DNA of 64,000 nucleotides from Promicromonospora sp. Populi (GCF_041081105.1 NZ_CP163528.1:3720001-3784000); one strand, 5' to 3'; counted from the first letter of the stretch, positions 15,086 through 22,361 are shown. A program made the numbers and translations. Notes: a model not told the origin generated them from the letters alone.

Positions 15086-15119
15086 AAGTGCTGTGACATC
15101 CGCCGGGTCCACGCGTCTG
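15086..15119 (+). promoter_or_regulatory. ECF-like promoter B (drives the 85-aa sigma-2-like ORF)
   Basis: AAGTGCTGTGACATCCG (15086-15102), nine bases, CGCGTCTG (15112-15119), six bases, ATG. It is identical to promoter A in both blocks and in spacing although 11 kb away. The spacer bases are unrelated, so this is a conserved signal and not a recent DNA copy. Confidence 0.78.
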
Positions 15120-15125
15120 TAAGGC

Positions 15126-15383
15126 ATGACGCAGACACAGAGCAATCGCTATGGGCTCGTCTCGAACCCGTCCGAGTGGGCAGCGCACCGTCGCGCCGTC
15201 GTGTTCTCCGTGCACCGGATGTTCCCGGGGGTCGATGCTGAGCGTGCGGCAACCGAGGGTCTGGGCGAGCTGTGCCGCCAGATCGTGGAGCACGGCGCCG
15301 TCGACCGGCCTGCCGTCGTGTGGTGCGAGGCAGCGATAGCTGCCGCCGCGCACCTGCGGACCGACACCGGTGCGGCGGCGTGA
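15126..15383 (+). CDS. Stand-alone sigma-region-2-like domain protein, 85 aa
   Basis: The product matches the N-terminal domain of the two long sigma-like fusions: WAAHRRAVVFSVHRMFPGVD here, WAVHRRAIVFTVSRRVPGIN in the 702-2102 product, and WVVHRANVVRSVAARVPGID in the 2209-3753 product. It then has AATEGLGELCRQIVEHG and PAVVWCEAAIAAAAHL, lining up with the helix blocks of the others, and stops before the helix-turn-helix, zinc and membrane parts. The start follows promoter B by six bases (leaderless). It could act as a decoy or partner of the long proteins, or be a remnant kept under the same promoter. It is a single-domain protein with no signal peptide. Confidence 0.72.
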   Translation: MTQTQSNRYGLVSNPSEWAAHRRAVVFSVHRMFPGVDAERAATEGLGELCRQIVEHGAVDRPAVVWCEAAIAAAAHLRTDTGAAA

Positions 15384-15429
15384 ACCGGCGTAGGTGCATG
15401 CCACGGCCGTCGGCTCGGCCGCACGTGCG

Positions 15430-15466
15430 GCTGTCGGACGCACAGGTGTTCTGTGCGTCCGACAGC
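15430..15466. terminator. Bidirectional hairpin terminator
   Basis: GCTGTCGGACGCACAG, loop GTGTT, and the exact complement give a 16-bp perfect stem between the convergent 85-aa ORF and the FBP gene. Confidence 0.78.
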
Positions 15467-15470
15467 TACG

Positions 15471-15977
15471 TCAGCGCGTGCTGTCGACCTCTGCGACGAA
15501 CCGTGCGGCCCGCTCGCGCAGACCCCGGATGCGCCGGTCGATGATCAGCTCGCGCGCGTCGGGGTCGTTGCCGGCCTCAGTGAAGGTCGGCTTGCGCCGC
15601 ACGTTCCGCGAGCAGCCGAACTCGGTGCAGATCAGCGTGCCGATCGTGTTTCCGTTGCGTCCTGAAGCGCCGCCCCGGCGGGCGACGTACAGCGAGACGT
15701 CGTCGGTGACGACGACGTCCTCGCACCAGGCGCAGACGCCCTTGGTGCGGGCGCGACCCGTCTTGGCGTCGGCGGACCGCAGCAGCACGCCGGTCGGTTC
15801 GCCGTCGAGCTCGAGCACCACGTACGAGGACAGCGGCGCCTTGCGATCGTGCCATCCCAGGTAGTCGAGGCTTGCCCAGTCGAGGGCGTCGAGGTCGGGC
15901 AGGGTGGCCTGTGCGGCCTCCCGCTTGCTTGCGTTCCGCAGCGACGCGCGGATCTGCTTCTCGGTCAGAGGATTCAT
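15471..15977 (-). CDS. FBP/FusB-like EF-G-binding zinc protein
   Basis: A 168-residue protein beginning MNPLTEKQIRASLRNASKRE. It fits the FBP family, whose staphylococcal members FusB/FusC bind EF-G and rescue it from fusidic acid. The C-terminal half contains a four-Cys treble-clef zinc site: CAWC (about 90-93), then a C in LICTEFGC giving the third and fourth ligands. The intervening YVARRGGASGRNGNTIGTLI is typical of the family. Actinobacterial members have no proven resistance role. ATG 15977 is chosen because family similarity starts there; an in-frame start at 16067 would add 30 low-complexity residues. The Shine-Dalgarno is weak. Confidence 0.8.
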   Translation of the reverse strand: MNPLTEKQIRASLRNASKREAAQATLPDLDALDWASLDYLGWHDRKAPLSSYVVLELDGEPTGVLLRSADAKTGRARTKGVCAWCEDVVVTDDVSLYVARRGGASGRNGNTIGTLICTEFGCSRNVRRKPTFTEAGNDPDARELIIDRRIRGLRERAARFVAEVDSTR

Positions 15978-16184
15978 GAGGGTTCTCGGGCTTCCGGATC
16001 GTTCGGATGCCACCGGCCGGCTTCTACGTCGCGAAAGAGTGCACGACGGCGCCTCGGTCACCAACACGTTCGGGTGACCGGGCCGGCGGGCGGCAGGGCA
16101 GGGGACGATGCCGCGCCCGCCCTCCGACGTCCGACTGCGGCGCTCGACCGCCGAAGCGATCGGTGCACCTGGTGCCGGGCCTGA

Positions 16185-16265
16185 TCAGAGAGTCGTGACG
16201 CGGGTCCGGGGGCTGCCCGAGCAGGCCGCGACGGCCACCCCGCATCCCGCGGTGAGTTCCCGCAT
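16185..16265 (-). CDS. Possible 26-residue peptide gene
   Basis: An ATG at 16265 with GAGGAG six bases upstream opens a short frame. The peptide starts MRELTAGCGVAVAACSG and has two Cys residues. A promoter-like TTGTCC / TAGCAT pair lies further upstream, about 19 bases apart. No family is recognised. The rest of the 15978-16407 interval holds nothing I can identify. The call rests on the ribosome site alone. Confidence 0.3.
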   Translation of the reverse strand: MRELTAGCGVAVAACSGSPRTRVTTL

Positions 16266-16407
16266 CTCTCGCTCCTCGTGTCTGTTCGCTGAGTCGGCCG
16301 CACGGCGTCGCCAGGCGACCGACTCATCGATGCTACGCCAGGGGCTTCGGGGCGGGACAAGTGTTTTCCGGCACAGGGGCGGGTGCGTGGCCTGTGCTGC
16401 GCCGTCC

Positions 16408-17226
16408 TCAGGCCCAGGTCGCGGTCTCGGGGTCGACGCCGTGGGACCTCGCATTGGCGTCGATGATGTCGCGGAGCCAGTCGGCCAGGCCGGGCTCGAT
16501 GTCCTCGTAGGAGGCGCGGAAGCCCGGGTCCGAGGCGTACGTGCGCCCCAGGCAGACCTGCATGGAGTGCGTGCAGTCGAAGTAGGTGCCGATCGACGCC
16601 CGGTGCCGCTCCGCCAGCGCGTTCGCCTCCGGTGACCCGGGCCGCACCCCGGACCGCACGGCCGCGGCCAGCTCCGCGTGCAGCGCCTCGACGTCCGCGG
16701 TGATCCGGCGCCAGTCCTCCGGGCTGCGCTCCGCCGCGCGCTCGGCGGCCTGCGCCCACTGGCGGCTGTCGCCCCAGCGCTCGCGGGCCTGGAGCGACCA
16801 CGACGGCTGCCAGTTCTCGCCGAAGATCGCCACCTGCTCCTCGGGGGAGAGCAGGATCCCGGCGTTGCGGGCCTCGATCAGCCGGTCGAGTGCTTCCGCC
16901 GACCGCTCCAGGCGCTGGATCTGCTCGCGGACCTGATCTCGCTGCCGGCGCAGGGACTGCTCCGCGTCGTCGGCCGGCGCGTCCAGCAGCTCCCCGATGT
17001 CGGCGAGCGCCACGCCCAGCTCGCGGTAGACGCGCACCCGGTGGAGCCGGGCGACGTCCGACGCGTCGTAGAGGCGGTGTCCGCCCGACGAACGCTGGGA
17101 TGCCCGCACCAGGCCGATCTCGTCCCAGTGGTGCAGGGTGCGGATGGTAACGCCCACGGCGGACGCGGCGCCACCGACGGTCAGGCCGTCCGGTGGCACC
17201 GCGTCGGTAGCACTCGGGTGTGTCAT
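16408..17226 (-). CDS. MerR-family regulator with TipAS-type ligand domain
   Basis: A 272-residue regulator. Residues about 14-85 are a MerR DNA-binding domain (LTVGGAASAVGVTIRTLHHW, YDASDVARLHRVRVYRELG); a dimerisation helix follows (about 90-125). The C-terminal half is TipAS-like: FGENWQPSWSLQARERWGDS, WRRITADVEALHAELAAAV, and MQVCLGRTYASDPGF, the region that in TipAL holds thiopeptide-type antibiotics. The FDCTHSMQVC stretch keeps a Cys in the area where TipAS binds its ligand covalently, but I cannot assign the exact residue. ATG 17226 fits the family; a longer start (17283) would overlap the VOC gene. It lies 40 bases behind the VOC gene, and both are controlled from one tipA-like operator. 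Confidence 0.88.
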   Translation of the reverse strand: MTHPSATDAVPPDGLTVGGAASAVGVTIRTLHHWDEIGLVRASQRSSGGHRLYDASDVARLHRVRVYRELGVALADIGELLDAPADDAEQSLRRQRDQVREQIQRLERSAEALDRLIEARNAGILLSPEEQVAIFGENWQPSWSLQARERWGDSRQWAQAAERAAERSPEDWRRITADVEALHAELAAAVRSGVRPGSPEANALAERHRASIGTYFDCTHSMQVCLGRTYASDPGFRASYEDIEPGLADWLRDIIDANARSHGVDPETATWA

Positions 17227-17266
17227 CCCGTCCAGTCTCGCAGCCGGGACCGGCGGGCTCGGGGTG

Positions 17267-17779
17267 TCACTGGGTGGGGCCATCGATTCCGATCCCGACG
17301 TCCCGAAGGTGCTTGGCCGAGACGCTGTCGGGGTCGTAGGGGCGGGCGGCGGTCATGATCACCCGCGCGTTCTCCGGTGTGATCACCTCCAGCTCCACCG
17401 AGTTCCACGGCATCTCCCGGGGACCGGTCGTGCTGCCGGGCAGCAGCTCCTCGCAGGCCGCCGCGATCTGGTCGATCTGCTTGAGCACGCAGGAGAAGCC
17501 CATGGTGATCGCCGGCGCGGTGGCCGGCCGGTCACCCGGGACCAGCAGGACGTCCTGGAACGTCCAGCGCCGCAGGTGCGTGACGGCGCCAGGCGAGGTG
17601 TAGAAGTCGAAGAAGCCGAGCCCGCGGGTCCAGAAGTCTGCGGACGCGGCCAGGTCGGCGGTGGGCACGCTGATGTAGGTCGGCATGCCGTAGATGCCAC
17701 GGAACAGCTCGGGGGCCTCGGTGTCCGGTCCGGGGATCGGGACGGGGCTGATGTCGAAGGCAGGGTATGTGTCGGTCAT
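17267..17779 (-). CDS. VOC-superfamily (glyoxalase/bleomycin-resistance fold) protein
   Basis: A 170-residue protein with vicinal-oxygen-chelate features: YGMPTYISVPTADLAASADF (start of the first beta-alpha-beta repeat), WTRGLGFFDFY, a second repeat around FSCVLKQIDQIAAACEEL, and WNSVELEVITPENARVIMTA near the C-terminus. Members include glyoxalases, dioxygenases and drug-binding resistance proteins. Linkage to a TipAS-type regulator that senses antibiotics makes a drug-binding or detoxifying role plausible, though this is inference. ATG 17779 sits just downstream of the tipA-like promoter, with the MerR operator within its spacer. Confidence 0.8.
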   Translation of the reverse strand: MTDTYPAFDISPVPIPGPDTEAPELFRGIYGMPTYISVPTADLAASADFWTRGLGFFDFYTSPGAVTHLRRWTFQDVLLVPGDRPATAPAITMGFSCVLKQIDQIAAACEELLPGSTTGPREMPWNSVELEVITPENARVIMTAARPYDPDSVSAKHLRDVGIGIDGPTQ

Positions 17780-17794
17780 GACGCCAGCGTGAAC

Positions 17795-17816
17795 CCTCAC
17801 GTTACGTGAGGTTCAA
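17795..17816 (-). promoter_or_regulatory. tipA-type MerR operator/promoter
   Basis: The palindrome CCTCACGTTACGTGAGG (17795-17811) has 8-bp arms around one base. Read on the minus strand it is preceded by TTGAAC (17816-17811) as a -35. The known tipA promoter of Streptomyces lividans carries ACCTCACGTCACGTGAGG behind its -35 in the same arrangement. The VOC gene starts 16 bases past the palindrome. Confidence 0.82.
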
Positions 17817-17835
17817 GTCCTGGGACCGATCGGGT

Positions 17836-18138
17836 TTACGAGGCCAGCCGCTGACGCGCGTCGCGGCCGGAACCGGCGGGTTCCGCACCGCGTTCGCTTC
17901 GGCTGATCTCGGCCCACACCGTGTCGAGGGAGAGCCCGAGGACGTCGGCGATCGCAGCGATGGTCGGGAAGGCGGGGGTTGCTACGCGTCCCGTCTCGAT
18001 CTTCCGGAGGGTCTCCGGCGAGACCCGTGCGTCGAGCGCGACCTCGAGCATCGAGCGTTCTCCCCTGGCGCGACGCAGGAGGGCGCCGAGGCGCTGTCCG
18101 CGCTCGACCTCGGCTGGTGTGAGCGGCAACCTGACCAT
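17836..18138 (-). CDS. XRE-family transcriptional regulator
   Basis: A 100-residue protein with a helix-turn-helix: RLGALLRRARGERSMLEVAL, DARVSPETLRKIETGRVATP (recognition helix SPETLRKIE), TIAAIADVLGLSLDTVW. No ligand domain is present. It is divergently transcribed from the methionine aminopeptidase gene; both promoters lie in a 66-base gap with dyad and direct repeats, so it probably represses itself and that gene. The C-terminal tail is basic and Gly/Ser-rich. There are 20 bases between its end and the tipA-type operator of the VOC-MerR operon. Confidence 0.9.
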   Translation of the reverse strand: MVRLPLTPAEVERGQRLGALLRRARGERSMLEVALDARVSPETLRKIETGRVATPAFPTIAAIADVLGLSLDTVWAEISRSERGAEPAGSGRDARQRLAS

Positions 18139-18142
18139 GGCC

Positions 18143-18184
18143 CCAATACTAGTACCGGGATAATATGGCCGGGATAGTTATTGG
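18143..18184. promoter_or_regulatory. Divergent promoter/operator between XRE regulator and map
   Basis: CCAATA (18143-18148) and TATTGG (18179-18184) bracket the gap as an inverted pair. CCGGGATA occurs twice as a direct repeat (18155 and 18169). GATAATAT supplies overlapping -10-like hexamers for both directions (TAATAT rightward, TATTAT leftward). It is a likely binding site for the XRE protein. Confidence 0.5.
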
Positions 18185-18204
18185 AAGCGTGAGAGAGGCC
18201 CCGC

Positions 18205-18987
18205 ATGATCGAGATCCTGAACCCCACCGAGCTGGCCCGAGCGAAGGAGACGGGCGCCCTGGTCGCTGACATCCTGCAGACCCTCAAGAGCCGCAGCGCG
18301 GTCGGCACGAACCTCCTGGACATCGACGGATGGGCCGAGTCCATGATCATCGAGGCCGGCGCGCAGTCCTGCTACGTCGACTACGCGCCGTCCTTCGGGC
18401 GCGGGCCGTTCGGCCACTACATCTGCACAGCCGTCAACGACGCCGTGCTGCACGGGATGCCGCACGACTACACGCTCGCTGACGGCGACCTGCTGACCCT
18501 CGACCTCGCCGTCGTGTTGGGCGGAGTGGCGGCGGACGCCGCCATCAGCTTCGTCGTCGGCGAGACAAGACCGCCGGAGAGCGTCGCGATGATCGCCGCC
18601 ACCGAGCGCGCGCTGAGCGCAGGGATAGCCGCTGCCGGACCTGGGGCGCGCATCGGCGACATCTCCCATGCCATCGGATCGGTCCTCGGCGCGGCGGGGT
18701 ACCCGATCAACACCCAGTTCGGGGGGCACGGCATCGGATCGACGATGCATCAGGACCCGCACGTCTCGAACACCGGGCGGCCTGGCCGTGGATACCGGCT
18801 GCGTCCCGGGCTGCTGCTCGCGCTGGAGCCCTGGGTCATGGCGGACACCGATGAACTCGTCACCGACGCCGACGGGTGGACGCTGCGCAGCGTGACCGGC
18901 TGTCGGACGGCGCACAGCGAACACACGATCGCCATCACCGACAGCGGAGCCGAGATCCTCACGACGCCGACCCGGGCGTGGGTGTGA
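18205..18987 (+). CDS. map: Methionine aminopeptidase, type I
   Basis: A 260-residue dinuclear metalloprotease that removes the initiator Met from nascent proteins. The five metal ligands are visible in order: Asp in LLTLDLAVV, Asp in VAADAAISF, His in FGGHGIGSTMHQDPHV, Glu in LLALEPWVM, Glu in AHSEHTIAI. The length fits type Ia enzymes. The usual GxHGD at the second ligand is VAADA here, a mild divergence. The essential map normally sits with ribosomal-protein genes (rpsM/infA region), so this isolated copy beside an XRE repressor is probably a second, regulated isozyme, perhaps tolerant of MetAP inhibitors. That role is inferred. Confidence 0.93.
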   Translation: MIEILNPTELARAKETGALVADILQTLKSRSAVGTNLLDIDGWAESMIIEAGAQSCYVDYAPSFGRGPFGHYICTAVNDAVLHGMPHDYTLADGDLLTLDLAVVLGGVAADAAISFVVGETRPPESVAMIAATERALSAGIAAAGPGARIGDISHAIGSVLGAAGYPINTQFGGHGIGSTMHQDPHVSNTGRPGRGYRLRPGLLLALEPWVMADTDELVTDADGWTLRSVTGCRTAHSEHTIAITDSGAEILTTPTRAWV

Positions 18988-19009
18988 GGTCTCGGACCGA
19001 CTGCCGGTG

Positions 19010-19936
19010 CTACGGCTGGCGCAGCCGCGTGCGCACCGCGATGCCCGCACAGACGATCACTGCCGCCCCGCCGAGCATGGTAGGCCAGGTGAGCTGCTCG
19101 CCCAGGAGCAGCGCGGCCCAGCCGATCGTCAGCACCGGCTGGACCAGCTGCACCTGGCTGACCTGCGCCATCGGGCCGATCGCTAGCCCGCGGTACCAGG
19201 CGAAGAAGCCGAGGAACATGCTCACGACTCCGAGGTAGCCGAACAGCGCCCAGTCGAGCGGGTCGCCTGCCGGCGGGTGCTGCACCACCGAGACGCCGGT
19301 GAGGAGCGTCATCGGCACTCCGGCGAGCACGAGCGCCCAGGAGATCGTCTGCCACGCGCCGAGCTCGCGAGCGAGCAGCCCGCCCTCCGCGTAGCCGATC
19401 CCGCAGGCGAGCACGGCGGCGAGCAGGAGCAGGTCCGACCCGTGCAGCCCGGCGCCCCCACCGCCCTGGATCGAGGCGAAGGTGATGGCCGCTACCGCGC
19501 CCAGTGCGGCCATCACCCAGAACGAAGTCCGCGGCCGCTCGCGCCCGCGGAGCGCGGCCAGCACGGCGGTAGCCGCGGGCAGCAGCGCGATGACGACGGC
19601 GCTGTGGCTGGCCGACGTCGTCGTGAGCGCGAACGAGGTCAGCACCGGAAAGCCGACGACCACGCCGGCTGCGACGACCGCGAGCCGGGCCCACTGAGAG
19701 CCCCGGGGCAGGCGCTGCCGGGTGGCCACGAGGGCGACGGCCGCGAGCGCGGCGGCGACCACCGCACGCCCGCAGGACACGAACAGCGGTGACATACCGC
19801 CGCCGTCGACCACCACGCGGGTGAAGGGGAGGGTGAGCGAGAACGCCGCGACCCCGAGGAGGCCCCACCAGAGGCCGGCTCGCGAGACGGATAGCGGCGG
19901 TGTTGCTGCGAGAGTAGCGCTACTGTTGCTTGTCAT
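19010..19936 (-). CDS. EamA/DMT-family transporter
   Basis: A 308-residue membrane protein with ten predicted helices in two homologous EamA halves: first half from GLWWGLLGVAAFSLTLPFTR, second from DLLLLAAVLACGIGYAEGGL to the end (WAALLLGEQLTWPTMLGGAA). Such proteins export amino acids or small metabolites. The ATG at 19936 overlaps the ATG of the divergent MocR gene (start codons on opposite strands share two bases), so the regulator next door very likely controls it. No earlier in-frame ATG is compatible with the regulator. Substrate unknown; amino acids or vitamin B6-related compounds are possible given the MocR neighbour. Confidence 0.87.
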   Translation of the reverse strand: MTSNSSATLAATPPLSVSRAGLWWGLLGVAAFSLTLPFTRVVVDGGGMSPLFVSCGRAVVAAALAAVALVATRQRLPRGSQWARLAVVAAGVVVGFPVLTSFALTTTSASHSAVVIALLPAATAVLAALRGRERPRTSFWVMAALGAVAAITFASIQGGGGAGLHGSDLLLLAAVLACGIGYAEGGLLARELGAWQTISWALVLAGVPMTLLTGVSVVQHPPAGDPLDWALFGYLGVVSMFLGFFAWYRGLAIGPMAQVSQVQLVQPVLTIGWAALLLGEQLTWPTMLGGAAVIVCAGIAVRTRLRQP

Positions 19937-19946
19937 GTATGACGAT
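19913..19946. promoter_or_regulatory. Dyad operator over the shared start codons of EamA and MocR genes
   Basis: A perfect palindrome AGTAGCGCTACT (19913-19924) is followed by GTCAT-GT-ATGAC (19933-19944), whose arms contain both start codons. TGCT and AGCA flank the latter symmetrically. A protein bound here would cover both genes' translation starts and promoters. Confidence 0.55.
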
Positions 19947-21347
19947 AGCAGCGCGCGAATCGTCGCGGGCCTCCACGAATGGCTGAGGACGGCCGCGCCA
20001 GGCGCCCGGCTCCCTTCCAGCCGGGCACTCGTGGCGCAGTACGGGGCGAGTCCCGTCACCGTCCAGAAGGCGCTGCACACCCTGGCGGCGCAGGGCGCGG
20101 TGGAGACCCGGCCCGGCGTCGGCACATTCGCCCGGGCGGCACGCGTCGCTCGCCCCCACGACTACGGCTGGCAGACGGCGGCGCTCGGTCCCCGGCCCAA
20201 GCCCGTCCAGCAGCTCGCCACCGCCCTGCACACCTACCCCAACGACGTGATAGCGCTGCACTCGGGCTACCCGGATCGTGAGCTGCTGCCCGAACGGCTG
20301 GTCCGGGCCGCGTTCACTCGCGCGGCACGCACCGACGCCGCCGTCACCCGGTCGCCCGCCGCGGGGCTCCCCGAGCTCCAGGCCTGGTTCGCGGCCGAGC
20401 TGGGCGCCGTCTCGCCCGCCGACGTCGCCCCGCCGACGGCGAGCGACGTCGTCGTCTTTCCCGGCAGCCAGGCCAGCCTCAGCGCCACCTTCCGCGCCCT
20501 CGTCGGCACGGGGCGGCCGCTCTTGGTCGAGTCGCCCACCTACTGGGGTGCGATCCTCGCGGCGGAGCAGGTCGGCGTGCAGATCGTGCCCGTGCCCAGT
20601 GGCGCGCGCGGACCCGACCCGGAGGCACTGTCGCGCGCCTTCGCACAGACCGGCGCACGCGCCTTCTACGCGCAGCCGAGCTTCGCCAACCCGACCGGCG
20701 CCCACTGGTCACCCGACCTGGCCGACGAGGTGATCCGCCTTGTGCGGGAGCACGGCGCCTACCTCATCGAGGACGACTGGGCGCACGACTTCGGCATCAC
20801 CCACGAGGTGGTCCCGCTCGCCGCCCGGGACGACGGCGGGCACGTGGTCTACCTGCGCTCGCTGACCAAGAGCGTCTCCCCAGCGGTGCGGGTGGCGGGG
20901 CTTGTCGCCCGGGGCCCGGCCCGGGAGCGGATCCTGGCCGGTGCGCAGGCCGAGTCCATGTACGTGAGCGGGATGCTGCAGGCCGTTGCGCTCGACGTCG
21001 TGACGCAGCCCGCGTGGCGCACCCACCTGCGTGGCCAGCGGCACCAGCTAGCGGCCCGGCGCGACCTGCTGCTCGGCGCGCTCCGGGAGCACGTGCCCTC
21101 CGGAGTTGTGGAGGCCGTGCCACAAGGAGGCCTGAACCTCTGGCTGCGGCTCCCCGACACGACCGACGTCGCGCGCCTGGTCCGGGACTGCGAGGCCGCC
21201 GGCGTCGTCGTGGCAGCGGGCGACGAGTGGTTCCCGGCCGAGCCGACGGGTGCATACCTGCGGCTCAACTACGCCGGCCCGAACCCGGGGGCTTTTCCGG
21301 ACGGCGCCCGCGTGATCGGGGAGATGCTGGAGCGGCAGGCGGGGTGA
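19935..21347 (+). CDS. MocR-type regulator (GntR HTH plus PLP aminotransferase fold)
   Basis: A 470-residue protein. Residues about 8-70 are a GntR winged helix (LPSSRALVAQYGASPVTVQK, LAAQGAVETRPGVGTFAR). Residues about 110-470 have the class I aminotransferase fold with the PLP-binding Lys in YLRSLTKSVSPAVRVAGLVA. Other fold landmarks are SPTYWGA, FYAQPSFANPTGAHWS and IEDDWAHDF. MocR proteins sense PLP or amino compounds. Start ATG 19935 shares two bases with the opposing EamA start, with no room for a separate leader, so at least one message is probably leaderless. It probably controls the EamA transporter. Confidence 0.92.
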   Translation: MYDDSSARIVAGLHEWLRTAAPGARLPSSRALVAQYGASPVTVQKALHTLAAQGAVETRPGVGTFARAARVARPHDYGWQTAALGPRPKPVQQLATALHTYPNDVIALHSGYPDRELLPERLVRAAFTRAARTDAAVTRSPAAGLPELQAWFAAELGAVSPADVAPPTASDVVVFPGSQASLSATFRALVGTGRPLLVESPTYWGAILAAEQVGVQIVPVPSGARGPDPEALSRAFAQTGARAFYAQPSFANPTGAHWSPDLADEVIRLVREHGAYLIEDDWAHDFGITHEVVPLAARDDGGHVVYLRSLTKSVSPAVRVAGLVARGPARERILAGAQAESMYVSGMLQAVALDVVTQPAWRTHLRGQRHQLAARRDLLLGALREHVPSGVVEAVPQGGLNLWLRLPDTTDVARLVRDCEAAGVVVAAGDEWFPAEPTGAYLRLNYAGPNPGAFPDGARVIGEMLERQAG

Positions 21348-21372
21348 TCGGCGGTGTAGACGGCGCTGAGGC

Positions 21373-21711
21373 TTACTTCGGTGGCAGCGAGCGGGCGTAG
21401 TCCACCCCGCGTCGCACCCAGACCGAGAGTTCCGACTCGACACCGAGGTGCTCGGCGCCGACCTCCAGCCAGCCCTTCATGACGCGTGCGCCCATCACGG
21501 CACGTGTGGCAGCGGTAGTGCCCGCCAGCTCCTCGGCGGCGTCGGCTCCGACTCGTACCAGGATGCCGTCCGAGCCGTGCACCGCCACCGCGAGGTTGCC
21601 GTTGATCAGGAACGACAGCCCGCCGAACATCCTGCGCTCGGTCAGTGTCAGCTCGGGGTCGTCACCCAGGACGCTCCGGATCTCGTCCGCGAGGACCGGG
21701 TCGTAAACCAT
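21373..21711 (-). CDS. TfoX N-terminal-domain protein
   Basis: A 112-residue protein with the TfoX/Sxy N-terminal domain signature: ELTLTERRMFGGLSFLINGN (the MFGG motif), LAVAVHGSDGILVRVGADAA, and a C-terminal helix WVRRGVDYARSLPPK. Stand-alone domains of this type are common in actinobacteria and are not linked to competence as Sxy is in gamma-proteobacteria; their role is not known. It lies 24 bases downstream of the Ddn-like gene on the same strand and may be co-transcribed with it. Confidence 0.85.
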   Translation of the reverse strand: MVYDPVLADEIRSVLGDDPELTLTERRMFGGLSFLINGNLAVAVHGSDGILVRVGADAAEELAGTTAATRAVMGARVMKGWLEVGAEHLGVESELSVWVRRGVDYARSLPPK

Positions 21712-21735
21712 GGGTTCGAGGCTACGCCCGCCGCT

Positions 21736-22254
21736 TCACCGGCTCGATGCCGATCGTGTGCCGGCGTCGTCGGGCAGCAACTGCAGGCGGAACAGCCGCA
21801 CCACCCGGCCAGATGTCCGTTCGTAACCGCGGTAGCCCGGCCACTGCCTCTCGATGAGCGCCCAGACCTCGTCCCGCTCGTCGTCGCCGATGAGCGTGGC
21901 CCGGACCGGCAGGCGACGACCGCGCACGCTGATCGCCGCTTCCGGGTGCGCCAGCAGGTTGTACGTCCACGCGGGGTGCTTCCCCTGGGCGAACGCGGAG
22001 CCCGCCACGATCGCCCGGCCGTTCCCTTCAGGTGTGTACATGAGGTAGGTGTCGCGCGGCTCCCCAGACCTCGCCCCGGTCGAGTGCAGGACGAGCGAGG
22101 GCACGAGCAGCGCGCTGACCTGCAACCGGCCGCCGGAGATCCAAGCAAGGGCCCGTTCCACAGGCGGCAGCACCACTGGTCCGACGGCGCGGAACACCCG
22201 CGTGCGCGTCAGCGGCGCGACTGCGGAACGGACGGCGTGCAGCAGGTTGGCCAT
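21736..22254 (-). CDS. Deazaflavin (F420)-dependent nitroreductase family protein
   Basis: A 172-residue Ddn-like protein with a split-barrel flavin fold. Motifs seen: LLVPSLVLHSTGARSGEPRD (the TxGRxSGxxR-type F420 phosphate loop), YLMYTPEGNGRAIVAGSAFA, and HPAWTYNLLAHPEAAISVRG, all typical of the family. Mycobacterial Ddn reduces menaquinone and activates nitroimidazole drugs using F420H2. The substrate here is unknown. The protein lacks a signal peptide; its N-terminus carries an amphipathic stretch, possibly membrane-associating. It is followed by the TfoX-like gene and is divergent from lacZ. Confidence 0.88.
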   Translation of the reverse strand: MANLLHAVRSAVAPLTRTRVFRAVGPVVLPPVERALAWISGGRLQVSALLVPSLVLHSTGARSGEPRDTYLMYTPEGNGRAIVAGSAFAQGKHPAWTYNLLAHPEAAISVRGRRLPVRATLIGDDERDEVWALIERQWPGYRGYERTSGRVVRLFRLQLLPDDAGTRSASSR

Positions 22255-22361
22255 CTGTCCATCATCTGACGCGCGGATGCCACTGGCACGGCAGGGCGAT
22301 GTAGCGTCGCGTCCGGCGCTTTGTCCACCCGCTTCCCCACCCGACGTCGCCTGGAGGAGTC

